Source: Gemmatimonadota bacterium (GTDB lineage Bacteria > Gemmatimonadota > Gemmatimonadetes > Gemmatimonadales > GWC2-71-9). From it: a DNA stretch of 8,933 nucleotides. The notes under the pieces were generated by a model that saw only the letters and a program-made list of their open reading frames with translations, made no database searches and was not told where the DNA came from. The DNA lies in contig JAHEFN010000079.1 of assembly GCA_024640185.1 (NCBI GenBank), positions 1 through 8,933 of the forward strand, given 5' to 3'. Both the position numbers and the translations under genes were made by a program. Shown here one piece after another: positions 1-5,887 of this stretch (its first letter is position 1; every line of letters begins with the position of its first letter).

Positions 1-2
1 TG

Positions 3-470
3 TCAGCACTGCGCCGGCTGGGCCGGGCACCATTCATGGCTCTTGGGGTGATCACAGTGGTCGCCCTCGGATGGCGGGGAGCCCAGGCGCCCGACGACCT
101 TCCGGTGCTCCGAGTGATCAAGTCTCCGTCGTGCGGCTGCTGCACGGCGTGGGTCGAGTACATGGAGCAGCAGGGCTTCACCGTCGAGGTCGAGCATCGC
201 GAGGAATTCACGGCGCTCAAGCGTGCCAACGGCGTGACGGCAGAGTTGCAGGGGTGTCACACCGGCTTTGTCGACGGCCTGGTGGTCGAGGGGCACGTGC
301 CGGCGGACATTGTCCGCAAGCTGTTGGCCAACCGCCCGAAGGGCGTCAACGGCGTCAGCGCCCCGGGAATGCCCCGCGGGTCGCCCGGGATGGAAGGGCC
401 CATCAAGGACCGCTACACGGTGTTCACCTTCGACTCGAAGGGCAACAAGACACCGTACGCGGTTCGCTAG
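3..470 (+). CDS. DUF411 family periplasmic metal (copper)-associated protein, 5' end probably off window
   Basis: DUF411 proteins are small exported thioredoxin-fold proteins linked to copper handling; the copper-resistance protein CopG has a related CxCC motif. Numbered from the ATG at 36, the protein shows the CGCC cluster (C33, C35, C36), a second Cys-His pair (C74-H75), GHVPA at 86-90, and the C-terminal PGMPRGSPGME segment (110-120) with conserved Met and Gly residues. The reading frame stays open to the window edge. The codons before ATG 36 give an arginine-rich stretch (LRRLGR) followed by a hydrophobic run to AQA, which is a good signal-peptide layout. Starting at ATG 36 would remove the positive n-region, so the true start is probably upstream of position 1. 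The stop TAG (468-470) lies 3 nt from the 3' end of the opposing plsC gene. Family call is firm; the copper role is inferred from the family. Confidence 0.85.
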   Translation, partial: SALRRLGRAPFMALGVITVVALGWRGAQAPDDLPVLRVIKSPSCGCCTAWVEYMEQQGFTVEVEHREEFTALKRANGVTAELQGCHTGFVDGLVVEGHVPADIVRKLLANRPKGVNGVSAPGMPRGSPGMEGPIKDRYTVFTFDSKGNKTPYAVR

Positions 471-473
471 GAC

Positions 474-1235
474 TCAGGACGCCCGACGCAACTCCTCGCG
501 AAGGGCGTCCCGTCGTTCCCGGATCACCTCACGAACCGTTGCCTTGAGGGCGCCCACGTCTTCAAGGGTCATGCCGGTGGTCGGGATCGGCGCGAGGATC
601 TCGGCCACCGCGTGCGACCGCCGGACTCGCCAGTCGTGCTTGGCAATCGCTTCCCGGGTGCCGAAGAGGGCGATCGGCAGCACCGGAACCCCCGCCTCGA
701 TCGCCAGCCGAAACGCCCCATCCTTGAACGGCAGCATCTCCGAGGTCTTCGACCGGGTGCCCTCGGGGAAGATCATCACCGAGACTCGGCCGCGCAGCCG
801 GATGGCACACTCCGCCATCGCCGCGCGGGCGCTGGTCGCCCGCCCCCGGTGCACGGCGACGTCGCGCACGAACCACATGATCCAGCCAAAGACCGGGATC
901 TTCATGATGCTGACCTTGGAGAGCCACTTCATCTCCCAGGGCAGCAGGGAGAGCAGGACGATGTCAGCGAACGACTCGTGGTTGGCCACCACCACGTACG
1001 GGTTGCGAGCGTTGGCCGGGGGCGTCCCGCGCACCTCGAAGCGCCAGCGGGGGGAGAGGCCCACCATCGCCACCGCGATCAGGCGGAAGAGGCGACCCCC
1101 GAGGTAGTTCCAGCGGTCCACCGGCCATCCAACCAACCGCCAGAGGGCGACCAGGGGAAGAATCAGGACGGCGAGGGCCCCGAGGACAGACCACATCCAG
1201 ACCGAGGCGAGGGTATCCGCGAGGCGGGAAGGCAT
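474..1235 (-). CDS. plsC: 1-acyl-sn-glycerol-3-phosphate acyltransferase (PlsC/LPLAT family)
   Basis: Probably transfers an acyl chain to lysophosphatidic acid, making phosphatidic acid for membrane phospholipids at the inner face of the cytoplasmic membrane. Numbering here counts from TTG 1244; subtract 3 for the preferred ATG at 1235, which gives 253 aa. The catalytic block NHESFAD is at 88-94, an NHx4D box with His and Asp both present. The substrate block FPEGTRS is at 159-165, and the VPVLPIA block is at 186-192. A hydrophobic N-terminal segment (about 17-40) should anchor the protein. I chose ATG 1235 because a -10-like TAAGTT ends 7 nt before it and would overlap the TTG codon, and no Shine-Dalgarno is visible for either start. 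The gene is monocistronic: divergent from the M42 gene and convergent with the DUF411 gene. Exact lysolipid specificity within the LPLAT superfamily cannot be read from sequence. Confidence 0.9.
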   Translation of the reverse strand: MPSRLADTLASVWMWSVLGALAVLILPLVALWRLVGWPVDRWNYLGGRLFRLIAVAMVGLSPRWRFEVRGTPPANARNPYVVVANHESFADIVLLSLLPWEMKWLSKVSIMKIPVFGWIMWFVRDVAVHRGRATSARAAMAECAIRLRGRVSVMIFPEGTRSKTSEMLPFKDGAFRLAIEAGVPVLPIALFGTREAIAKHDWRVRRSHAVAEILAPIPTTGMTLEDVGALKATVREVIRERRDALREELRRAS

Positions 1236-1317
1236 GCGGCCCAACTTATCCGAAACGCCCGGGCAGTGTGAGCCCCGGGCGCTCGACGCATCCCGGTCGG
1301 CCTTCTACCTTGCAACC
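1236..1317. promoter_or_regulatory. Divergent promoter region of plsC and the M42 peptidase
   Basis: This 82-bp gap holds two outward-facing promoter candidates. For plsC (minus strand), the -10 is TAAGTT (complement of 1243-1248), and CTCACA (complement of 1267-1272) matches the -35 consensus at 4 of 6 positions with an 18-bp spacer. For the M42 gene, the -10 is TACCTT at 1306-1311, with TCGACG at 1283-1288 (4 of 6) and a 17-bp spacer. Each -10 ends 6-7 nt before an ATG with no Shine-Dalgarno, so transcription would start at or very near the start codon. The boxes were assigned by eye; start sites are not measured. Confidence 0.5.
1256..1281. repeat. 8-bp inverted repeat between divergent promoters (possible operator)
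   Basis: The arms CGCCCGGG (1256-1263) and CCCGGGCG (1274-1281) are perfect inverted copies separated by 10 nt. The plsC -35 candidate lies inside the loop and the M42 -35 candidate begins 2 nt after the right arm. A regulator bound here could affect both genes. The arms are pure G/C, so chance occurrence in this GC-rich DNA is a real alternative. It is unlikely to be a terminator because no T-run follows on either strand. Confidence 0.35.
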
Positions 1318-2394
1318 ATGCCTGATGACTCCCATGCCCTGCTGATCCGGTTGCTTGACGCGCCGGGTCCCTCCGGATTTGAGCGCGCCCCGGCCCGACT
1401 GTGGCGGGAAGCCGCCACATTTGCCGACGACGTGACCGCCGATGTGAACGGGAATTCCCTCGCCACGGTCTTTCCGGCTCCGGATGAGCGGGACGGCCCC
1501 CGGCTGATGTTCGCGGGCCACATCGATGAGATCGGCGTGATGATCGTCCACATCGACGACGAGGGCTTCTGCTGGTTCGACGTCATCGGTGGGTGGGACC
1601 CCCAGGTGTTCGTGGGGCAACGCGTCACCCTGCTCGGCCGTGACGGCGCCGTGCCCGGGGTCATCGGCAAGCAGGCGATTCACCTCATGGACCAAGCCGC
1701 CCGGGACAAGCTCTCCAAGCCATACGAGTTGTGGATCGATATCGGCGCCGCCTCCCGTGAGGAGGCTGAGCGCCTCGTCTCGGTCGGGTCCGCCGGCGTG
1801 CTGGGCAGCAGTGTGCTGCGGCTTCCCGGGCAGCGCCTCGCCTCGCGGTCGCTCGACAACCGGATCGGGGCATACGTGGTGCTCGAGGCGCTGCGGCTGC
1901 TCGCGGCCGATCGTCCGTCGGTCGCGGTGACGGCCGTGGCGACCACCCAGGAAGAGATCGCCTATACTGGCGGCGGTGCCCGCACATCCGCGACGGCACT
2001 CATGGTCCAGGCGGCGGTGGTCGTCGATGTGACCCACGCCACCGATTCCCCCAAGATCGAGAAGAAGCGCCACGGTGAGGTGAAGCTGGGGGCCGGGCCG
2101 GTGCTCTCGCGGGGCGCGGCCGTCAACGAGGTGGTCTTCGAGATGCTCCGCCGCGTGGCCGAGACCGAGAAGATCCCGGTCCAGGTCCAGGCCGCAGCCC
2201 GATCCACCGGCACCGACGCCGACGCGATCTTCACGGCGCATCGCGGCGTGGCAACCGGGTTGGTGTCAGTGCCGCTGCGCTACATGCACTCACCGAGTGA
2301 ACTGGCGTCGCTGGAGGACGTGACCCACGCGGCGAGGTTGTTGGCGGCGTTTGCGCGACGGGTCGAGACCGGAACGGACTTCGTCCCGAGGTAG
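1318..2394 (+). CDS. M42 family metallopeptidase (glutamyl/deblocking aminopeptidase-like)
   Basis: A cytoplasmic di-metal aminopeptidase of the M42 (FrvX/PepA/TET) family that trims short peptides and usually forms large dodecameric shells. The 358-aa length is normal for the family. The full active site is visible: H68 and D70 in AGHIDEIG, bridging D180 in SLDNR, catalytic E212 and metal ligand E213 in TQEEIAYTGG, D237 in VDVTHATD, and H324 in RYMHSPSE. An upstream in-frame ATG at 1234 would add 28 residues unlike the family and would overlap the plsC start. The start at 1318 begins where homology is expected and has TACCTT 6 nt before it, without a Shine-Dalgarno. The gene is transcribed alone, divergent from plsC and convergent with the HEAT gene 4 nt beyond its stop. 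Family call is secure; residue preference (Glu/Asp, Leu or deblocking) cannot be told. Confidence 0.92.
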   Translation: MPDDSHALLIRLLDAPGPSGFERAPARLWREAATFADDVTADVNGNSLATVFPAPDERDGPRLMFAGHIDEIGVMIVHIDDEGFCWFDVIGGWDPQVFVGQRVTLLGRDGAVPGVIGKQAIHLMDQAARDKLSKPYELWIDIGAASREEAERLVSVGSAGVLGSSVLRLPGQRLASRSLDNRIGAYVVLEALRLLAADRPSVAVTAVATTQEEIAYTGGGARTSATALMVQAAVVVDVTHATDSPKIEKKRHGEVKLGAGPVLSRGAAVNEVVFEMLRRVAETEKIPVQVQAAARSTGTDADAIFTAHRGVATGLVSVPLRYMHSPSELASLEDVTHAARLLAAFARRVETGTDFVPR

Positions 2395-2398
2395 TCCG

Positions 2399-3472
2399 TC
2401 AGCCGGACCTGTTGCGGAGCGCCCGGATCGCCTCGGGCGTGCCGATGGTCTCCAGGGCATGCCACGCCGCACTGCGGACATCTTCGTCGCCATGCTTGAG
2501 AAGGGCGGCGAGTGAGGGCACCGCCCCCTCGAACCCCATCCGGCCCAGGACCTCCGCCGCATCCCGGGCCAAGGCGGCCCGCGGGGAGGAGAGGGTCCGC
2601 ACCAGCACCTCGGCCGCGCCCTCGATCTCGGCCAGCACCTCGAGCAGGATGCGACGATCGGCCCGTGGCGGGTCGGTGGCGAGCACGTCGACGATCGCCG
2701 ACGCGCCCTCGCGACCCAATCGCATCAAGGCCAGCGCGATCGGCGACCCTCCCCCGGCCCGGGGCAGCAGGCCCACCATCGTCTCGATCGCCCCCGTGGG
2801 CACCACCCGGCGTCGCTCGCTGTTGATGATGGCGGCGGTGGCATCGTCGCCGCGGTCGGCGATCTCATGGAGCGCGAGGAGGATCTTGGCGAGCCGTGGG
2901 TAGTCGCGGGAGGCGACGGCCAGACTCCCTTCATCGAGCAGCGGGTCGAGCAGGTCGGAGAGGTCGGCACGCTCCGTCGCGGTGGAGACGAGGGCCGGGT
3001 CGACGGCGTCGATCCCCTCGATGAAACTCGACCCCCCCCCGCCCTGGCGACCGGCCTCAGCCACTGGTTCATCGTCGATCACGCCCTCCTCGGTGGGGAG
3101 AAAGCCGGCACCCGGGATGATGCCGACGATCGCCGCATGGAGGTGGTTCGGGGTGGGATAGAGTCCGGGGCCGGACGCAAGCAGGTCGGCCAGGTCGCGC
3201 CACTGCGCTGCGGTGAGGCCGGCAGGCAACTCAATGTGCGCCGCACCGTGGATGGTCATCGCCTCCTGCACCAAGCTTGCCCCTGGAGAGTCGGTGGGCA
3301 ACGGCAGGTCGTTGAGTGTCAATGTTCCGCTTCGCAGCGACCAGGTCAGCCGTCTGGCTCCACTGGCCGTCACCAGCATGGCGGCGGCCCGCTGCAGTTC
3401 CAGCGGATCGGCTTCGGCGCGCCGGGCACCGTGGATGGCGACGCCCAGCAGGGCCGTCAGGGTGGCGGGCAT
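2399..3472 (-). CDS. HEAT-repeat protein with uncharacterised N-terminal domain
   Basis: A 357-aa protein of unknown role, probably a protein-protein interaction scaffold. The C-terminal third (about 245-352) is built of HEAT-like helical repeats; the clearest are at 300-325 (ALARDAAEVLGRMG, then AVPSLAALL) and 330-352 (EDVRSAAWHALETIG, then EAIRAL). The N-terminal part (about 20-118) is a compact alpha/beta-looking segment with LTLNDLPLPTDSP, then ELPAGLTAAQWRDLADLLAS and GLYPTPNHLHAAI. From memory it resembles a domain seen before HEAT or HD-GYP regions in Gemmatimonadota, which I cannot verify here. An acidic, Gly-rich linker (128-150) includes GGGG coded by a run of nine G. There is no signal peptide or membrane segment, so it should be cytoplasmic. 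The ATG at 3472 has TAAGTT 6 nt upstream and no Shine-Dalgarno. The gene is monocistronic. The HEAT call is good; the function is unknown. Confidence 0.8.
   Translation of the reverse strand: MPATLTALLGVAIHGARRAEADPLELQRAAAMLVTASGARRLTWSLRSGTLTLNDLPLPTDSPGASLVQEAMTIHGAAHIELPAGLTAAQWRDLADLLASGPGLYPTPNHLHAAIVGIIPGAGFLPTEEGVIDDEPVAEAGRQGGGGSSFIEGIDAVDPALVSTATERADLSDLLDPLLDEGSLAVASRDYPRLAKILLALHEIADRGDDATAAIINSERRRVVPTGAIETMVGLLPRAGGGSPIALALMRLGREGASAIVDVLATDPPRADRRILLEVLAEIEGAAEVLVRTLSSPRAALARDAAEVLGRMGFEGAVPSLAALLKHGDEDVRSAAWHALETIGTPEAIRALRNRSG
3032..3040 (-). repeat. Homopolymer G9 tract inside the HEAT gene
   Basis: Nine consecutive C on the plus strand (nine G in the coding strand) encode most of a four-glycine run (residues 144-147) in the linker between the N-terminal domain and the HEAT region. 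The reading frame is sensible on both sides, so the length as given is in frame. Runs of this length can slip during replication and are also common places for sequencing error. Confidence 0.8.
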
Positions 3473-3570
3473 GGTCGTAACTTACGGGGGTGTCCCCGTC
3501 GGGAATAGCCCGATGGTCTCCGCCAGCGCACCACAGTACTATCCCGGCTCCACCCAAAGAGGACCCTGCC
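3473..3570. promoter_or_regulatory. Divergent promoter region of the HEAT gene and the PDZ-led operon
   Basis: On the minus strand TAAGTT (complement of 3479-3484) ends 6 nt before the HEAT ATG, a leaderless-type arrangement; I see no good -35 for it. On the plus strand TACTAT at 3537-3542 is a -10 candidate about 28 nt before the PDZ ATG. The predicted short leader contains AGAGGA (3558-3563), a Shine-Dalgarno 7 nt from the ATG. Two small inverted repeats lie between: CGGGG/CCCCG (3485-3498) and TCGGG/CCCGA (3499-3513). They could be operator sites, but arms of 5 bp are weak evidence. Confidence 0.45.
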
Positions 3571-3951
3571 ATGCGTTTCCTGATTCCGACCCTTCTGGCA
3601 CTGCTCCCGGCGGTCGCCCCACTCGCCGCCCAGACCAAGCAGGATACGGCCCCCCCGGCCGCAACCACCGGATACGGGGCCTGGTTCGGTTCGATCCCGG
3701 ACATGGTCCTCTCCGATCCCGGGATCGTCCTTGAGGGCACCACCCAGGGCTCGCCAGCCGCCAAGGCCGGCCTGAAGAAGGGTGACGTGATCATCGCCAT
3801 GGATGGGGGTCCGGTCGAGACCCTGGCCGACATGGTCGCCGTCCTCCGTGCCCACGCCCCAGGTGACACGATCTCGGTGGTCTTCTGGCGCGACGCCGAC
3901 GCCAAGGACCACACCGTCAAGGTGGTGCTCGGCTCCCGGCCGGCCCGCTAG
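3571..3951 (+). CDS. Secreted single-PDZ-domain protein
   Basis: A 126-aa exported protein made of a signal peptide and one PDZ domain. Residues 1-20 form a signal peptide with a hydrophobic Leu/Ala core and likely cleavage after AA before Q21. After a short Pro/Ala linker, the PDZ domain runs from YGAWFGSIPDM (35-45) through SPAAKAGLKKGDVIIAMDGGPV (61-82) to VVLGSRPAR at the end. The YGAWFGSIPDM opening resembles the PDZ found at the C-terminus of secreted M28-type peptidases, but no protease domain is present. It may bind C-terminal peptides or modulate a periplasmic protease; that is inference. An in-frame ATG at 3490 was rejected, because the start at 3571 has an AGAGGA site 7 nt upstream and gives a proper signal peptide. 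It is the first gene of the six-gene operon. Confidence 0.85.
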   Translation: MRFLIPTLLALLPAVAPLAAQTKQDTAPPAATTGYGAWFGSIPDMVLSDPGIVLEGTTQGSPAAKAGLKKGDVIIAMDGGPVETLADMVAVLRAHAPGDTISVVFWRDADAKDHTVKVVLGSRPAR

Positions 3952-3952
3952 G

Positions 3953-4408
3953 GTGGCCGTCCTCGATCCGGATCCGGTCGTCACCCGGCTGCGCAGTGCC
4001 TTCAATCACGACGCCGATCGACACCGGCTGCTCACCATGGCGGCGGCGCTGCTCCGCGAGGCCGGTGAGCCATACACCTCGGTCTACCTGTACATGTTGC
4101 ACGGCGATGAGCTGGTGCTCGAGGCCTACAGCGGCCGGGAGACCGACCACGAACGGATACCCGTCGGCAAGGGGGTTTGCGGCACCGCGGTGGCAACCGG
4201 TGAGGATCAGAATGTCGGGGATGTGCGTGCCCGCGAGAACTACATCGCCTGCAATCTCTTCACGCGCTCGGAGCTGGTGGTGTTGATTCGCCGCGGATCC
4301 GAGATCCTCGGCCAGATCGATGTCGATTCCGACCAGGTCGACCCCTTCACGAGCGACGAGGTGGCCGCTGTCCGTGTCGTGGCAGAGGCGCTGGCCGTGT
4401 TGCTGTAG
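3953..4408 (+). CDS. GAF domain protein, free-methionine-(R)-sulfoxide reductase-like
   Basis: A single GAF domain of 151 aa. The sequence closely follows the free methionine-(R)-sulfoxide reductase (fRMsr, YebR) pattern: RIPVGKGVCGTAVATG (68-83), YIAC (97-100), SELVV (106-110) and GQIDVDS (120-126). Two of the three fRMsr cysteines are present with the same spacing as E. coli Cys94 and Cys118 (C76 and C100, 24 residues apart). The position of E. coli Cys84, ten residues before C76, is H66 here. It may therefore be a variant reductase for free methionine sulfoxide or a GAF sensor derived from one. GTG at 3953 is chosen as start because it lies 1 nt after the PDZ stop and gives a normal N-terminus. 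The in-frame ATG at 3803 would overlap the PDZ gene by about 150 nt. No Shine-Dalgarno is seen, so translation is probably coupled. Confidence 0.8.
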   Translation: MAVLDPDPVVTRLRSAFNHDADRHRLLTMAAALLREAGEPYTSVYLYMLHGDELVLEAYSGRETDHERIPVGKGVCGTAVATGEDQNVGDVRARENYIACNLFTRSELVVLIRRGSEILGQIDVDSDQVDPFTSDEVAAVRVVAEALAVLL

Positions 4409-4412
4409 TCCG

Positions 4413-5249
4413 ATGCCCACCGTCACCACACGTGCCATTCGTGGCGTCGAGTTGCTTGAGCGCCGGATCGGCAGCGGGCCGGAGGTGGTGGTGCTCCACG
4501 GCGGCCCGGGGGCGCATCATGACTATCTCCTCCCCGGCTTCGATACCCTCGCCCGCGGCCGCACCCTGATCTACTACGATCAGCGCGGTGGCGGTCGCTC
4601 GGCCGTGGGCCGGGATGTGCCAGTCGACAGCACGGAGCAGGTCGAGGATCTCGAGGCGCTGCGGGTGGTGTGGGGCCTCGAGCGACTGCACCTCTGCGGC
4701 TATTCGTGGGGCGCGCTGCTCGCGATCCTCTATGCCCTGACGTACCCGGATCGGGTGGCCTCGCTGGCCTTGGTCTCTCCGGCTCCCGCCCGCGATGATG
4801 AACGGGCGAGTTACGAGGCCGTGCTCGCCGCACGAAACGCCACGCCGGAACTCGCGGCAGAGCGGGCGGCGCTGGCGGCGAGTGGCCTGAAGCTCTCCGA
4901 CCCGGCCAGCCATGCTCGACGGCTCTTCGAACTCGCGGTCGCGGGGTACTTCCATGACCCCGCCAAGGTCCGTGATCTCACGCCGTTCCGGGTAACCGGC
5001 CGAACACAACAGGCCGTCTGGGCCTCGCTCGGCGAGGACTATGACTTCCGGCCCCAGCTCCGCGCGCTCCATCTCCCGGCGATGGTCCTCCACGGTGACG
5101 ACGATCCGATCCCAGTCGCGACGGCACGGGCCACGGCCGAGGCGCTCGGGGCGGAGTTTGTGCTGCTGCCTGATTCGGGCCATGTCCCCCATGTCGAGGC
5201 ACCACGGGAGTTCACCGCGGCCCTCGATCGATTCCTGCCCTCCGCATGA
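4413..5249 (+). CDS. Alpha/beta hydrolase, proline iminopeptidase-like (S33 family)
   Basis: A 278-aa alpha/beta-hydrolase fold enzyme. The HGGPG oxyanion motif (29-33) and YYDQRGGGRS (54-63) are typical of S33 proline iminopeptidases and related amidases. The nucleophile is S98 in GYSWG (96-100). The likely acid is D231 in HGDDDP and the base H257 in SGHVPH. The region between about 125 and 205 forms the helical cap. A peptidase releasing N-terminal residues is the most likely activity, but esterases and amidases share the same motifs. No signal peptide is seen, so it should be cytoplasmic. ATG 4413 follows the GAF stop by 4 nt; an in-frame ATG at 4320 would extend 31 residues of non-family sequence into the GAF gene. 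The stop overlaps the next start by ATGA (5246-5249), so the two are translationally coupled. Confidence 0.88.
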   Translation: MPTVTTRAIRGVELLERRIGSGPEVVVLHGGPGAHHDYLLPGFDTLARGRTLIYYDQRGGGRSAVGRDVPVDSTEQVEDLEALRVVWGLERLHLCGYSWGALLAILYALTYPDRVASLALVSPAPARDDERASYEAVLAARNATPELAAERAALAASGLKLSDPASHARRLFELAVAGYFHDPAKVRDLTPFRVTGRTQQAVWASLGEDYDFRPQLRALHLPAMVLHGDDDPIPVATARATAEALGAEFVLLPDSGHVPHVEAPREFTAALDRFLPSA

Positions 5250-5887
5250 CCGATCCGCGCCCCCACCCCTTTGACTTGGTCTTCGGCGAGATGGCGGAGG
5301 TGCGCTTCGGTGCGATCCGTGAGGCACTGGGGACCACCCTGGACCTCGATCAGTGGCTCATGGCCCGGCCGGTGATCGAGTTGCTGCATGACCTGCGGCC
5401 GGACGAAGGGCTCGGCGGTGCGGTTGACGACTTCGTGCTCTTCGTCCACGCGGCCTACCAGTGGTGGCATGCCGGTTCGCACACGACACCGAGGGATTCG
5501 CTCGCCTTTCCCATCACCGTCGCGAGCTACATTCAGGTGCCGCCGCGCCGGATCTGGGCTCGACTCGGTGCGGAGGACAGCCACGAACCGCTTGATGGCT
5601 GGTTTGTCTTCCCGGAGGGCGACCGCCTGAGGGTCGTGGCCTGTCTTGGGGTCCATCCCGCGCGGCCGGGGCTCTCGGTGCTGACCGCTGCCGGACCACC
5701 ACCAACGGCATGGCAGCGACCCGATGGGACCAGCAGGTTTGCGCCACAGATGACGGGAGGCGACACGGCCGGCTTGTCGTCGATCGCCGCACCTGAAGAA
5801 TTGCTGCTCCTCGCATGGGGGGTCGAGCCGGACGGGAGAACCACCGATGGCCATGATGGATCGCAAGTCGGTCGCCACCGCGATTGA
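5246..5887 (+). CDS. Conserved-looking protein of unknown function
   Basis: I do not recognise this 213-aa protein. It is predicted soluble, with no signal peptide or membrane segment. It is rich in aromatic residues in the middle, notably FVLFVHAAYQWWHAG (63-77), IQVPPRRIWARL (96-107) and DGWFVFPEGDRLRVVACLGVHP (117-138), which looks like beta structure around a hydrophobic core. An EELLLLAWG segment (184-192) precedes a polar tail. Its start overlaps the hydrolase stop (ATGA) and its last 41 nt overlap the PolX gene, so the C-terminal tail (about 196-213) is coded in the same DNA as the PolX N-terminus. Codon pattern and tight coupling support a real gene. Its position suggests joint expression with the hydrolase and PolX but gives no function. 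Confidence 0.7.
   Translation: MTDPRPHPFDLVFGEMAEVRFGAIREALGTTLDLDQWLMARPVIELLHDLRPDEGLGGAVDDFVLFVHAAYQWWHAGSHTTPRDSLAFPITVASYIQVPPRRIWARLGAEDSHEPLDGWFVFPEGDRLRVVACLGVHPARPGLSVLTAAGPPPTAWQRPDGTSRFAPQMTGGDTAGLSSIAAPEELLLLAWGVEPDGRTTDGHDGSQVGRHRD
5834..5840 (+). promoter_or_regulatory. Ribosome binding site of polX
   Basis: GGGAGAA lies 6 nt before the ATG at 5847, inside the end of the preceding gene. It selects the first of three nearby in-frame ATG codons (5847, 5853, 5856). It is one of only two clear Shine-Dalgarno sites in the operon; the other precedes the PDZ gene. Confidence 0.6.

Noticed and set aside
471..473. Terminator between the DUF411 gene and plsC
   Set aside because: The gap is 3 nt. 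Any terminator would lie inside coding sequence, and I see no stem followed by a T-run. The same holds at 2395-2398.
1234..1317. Upstream ATG start for the M42 peptidase
   Set aside because: It would add 28 residues with no family similarity, overlap the plsC start and read through both promoters. ATG 1318 fits better.
1246..2241. 331-codon open frame on the minus strand
   Set aside because: It is antisense to the clearly functional M42 gene, has low-complexity composition and would cover the divergent promoter region.
4347..5327. 326-codon open frame on the minus strand
   Set aside because: It is antisense to the alpha/beta hydrolase, is rich in Arg and Gly, and shows no family motifs.
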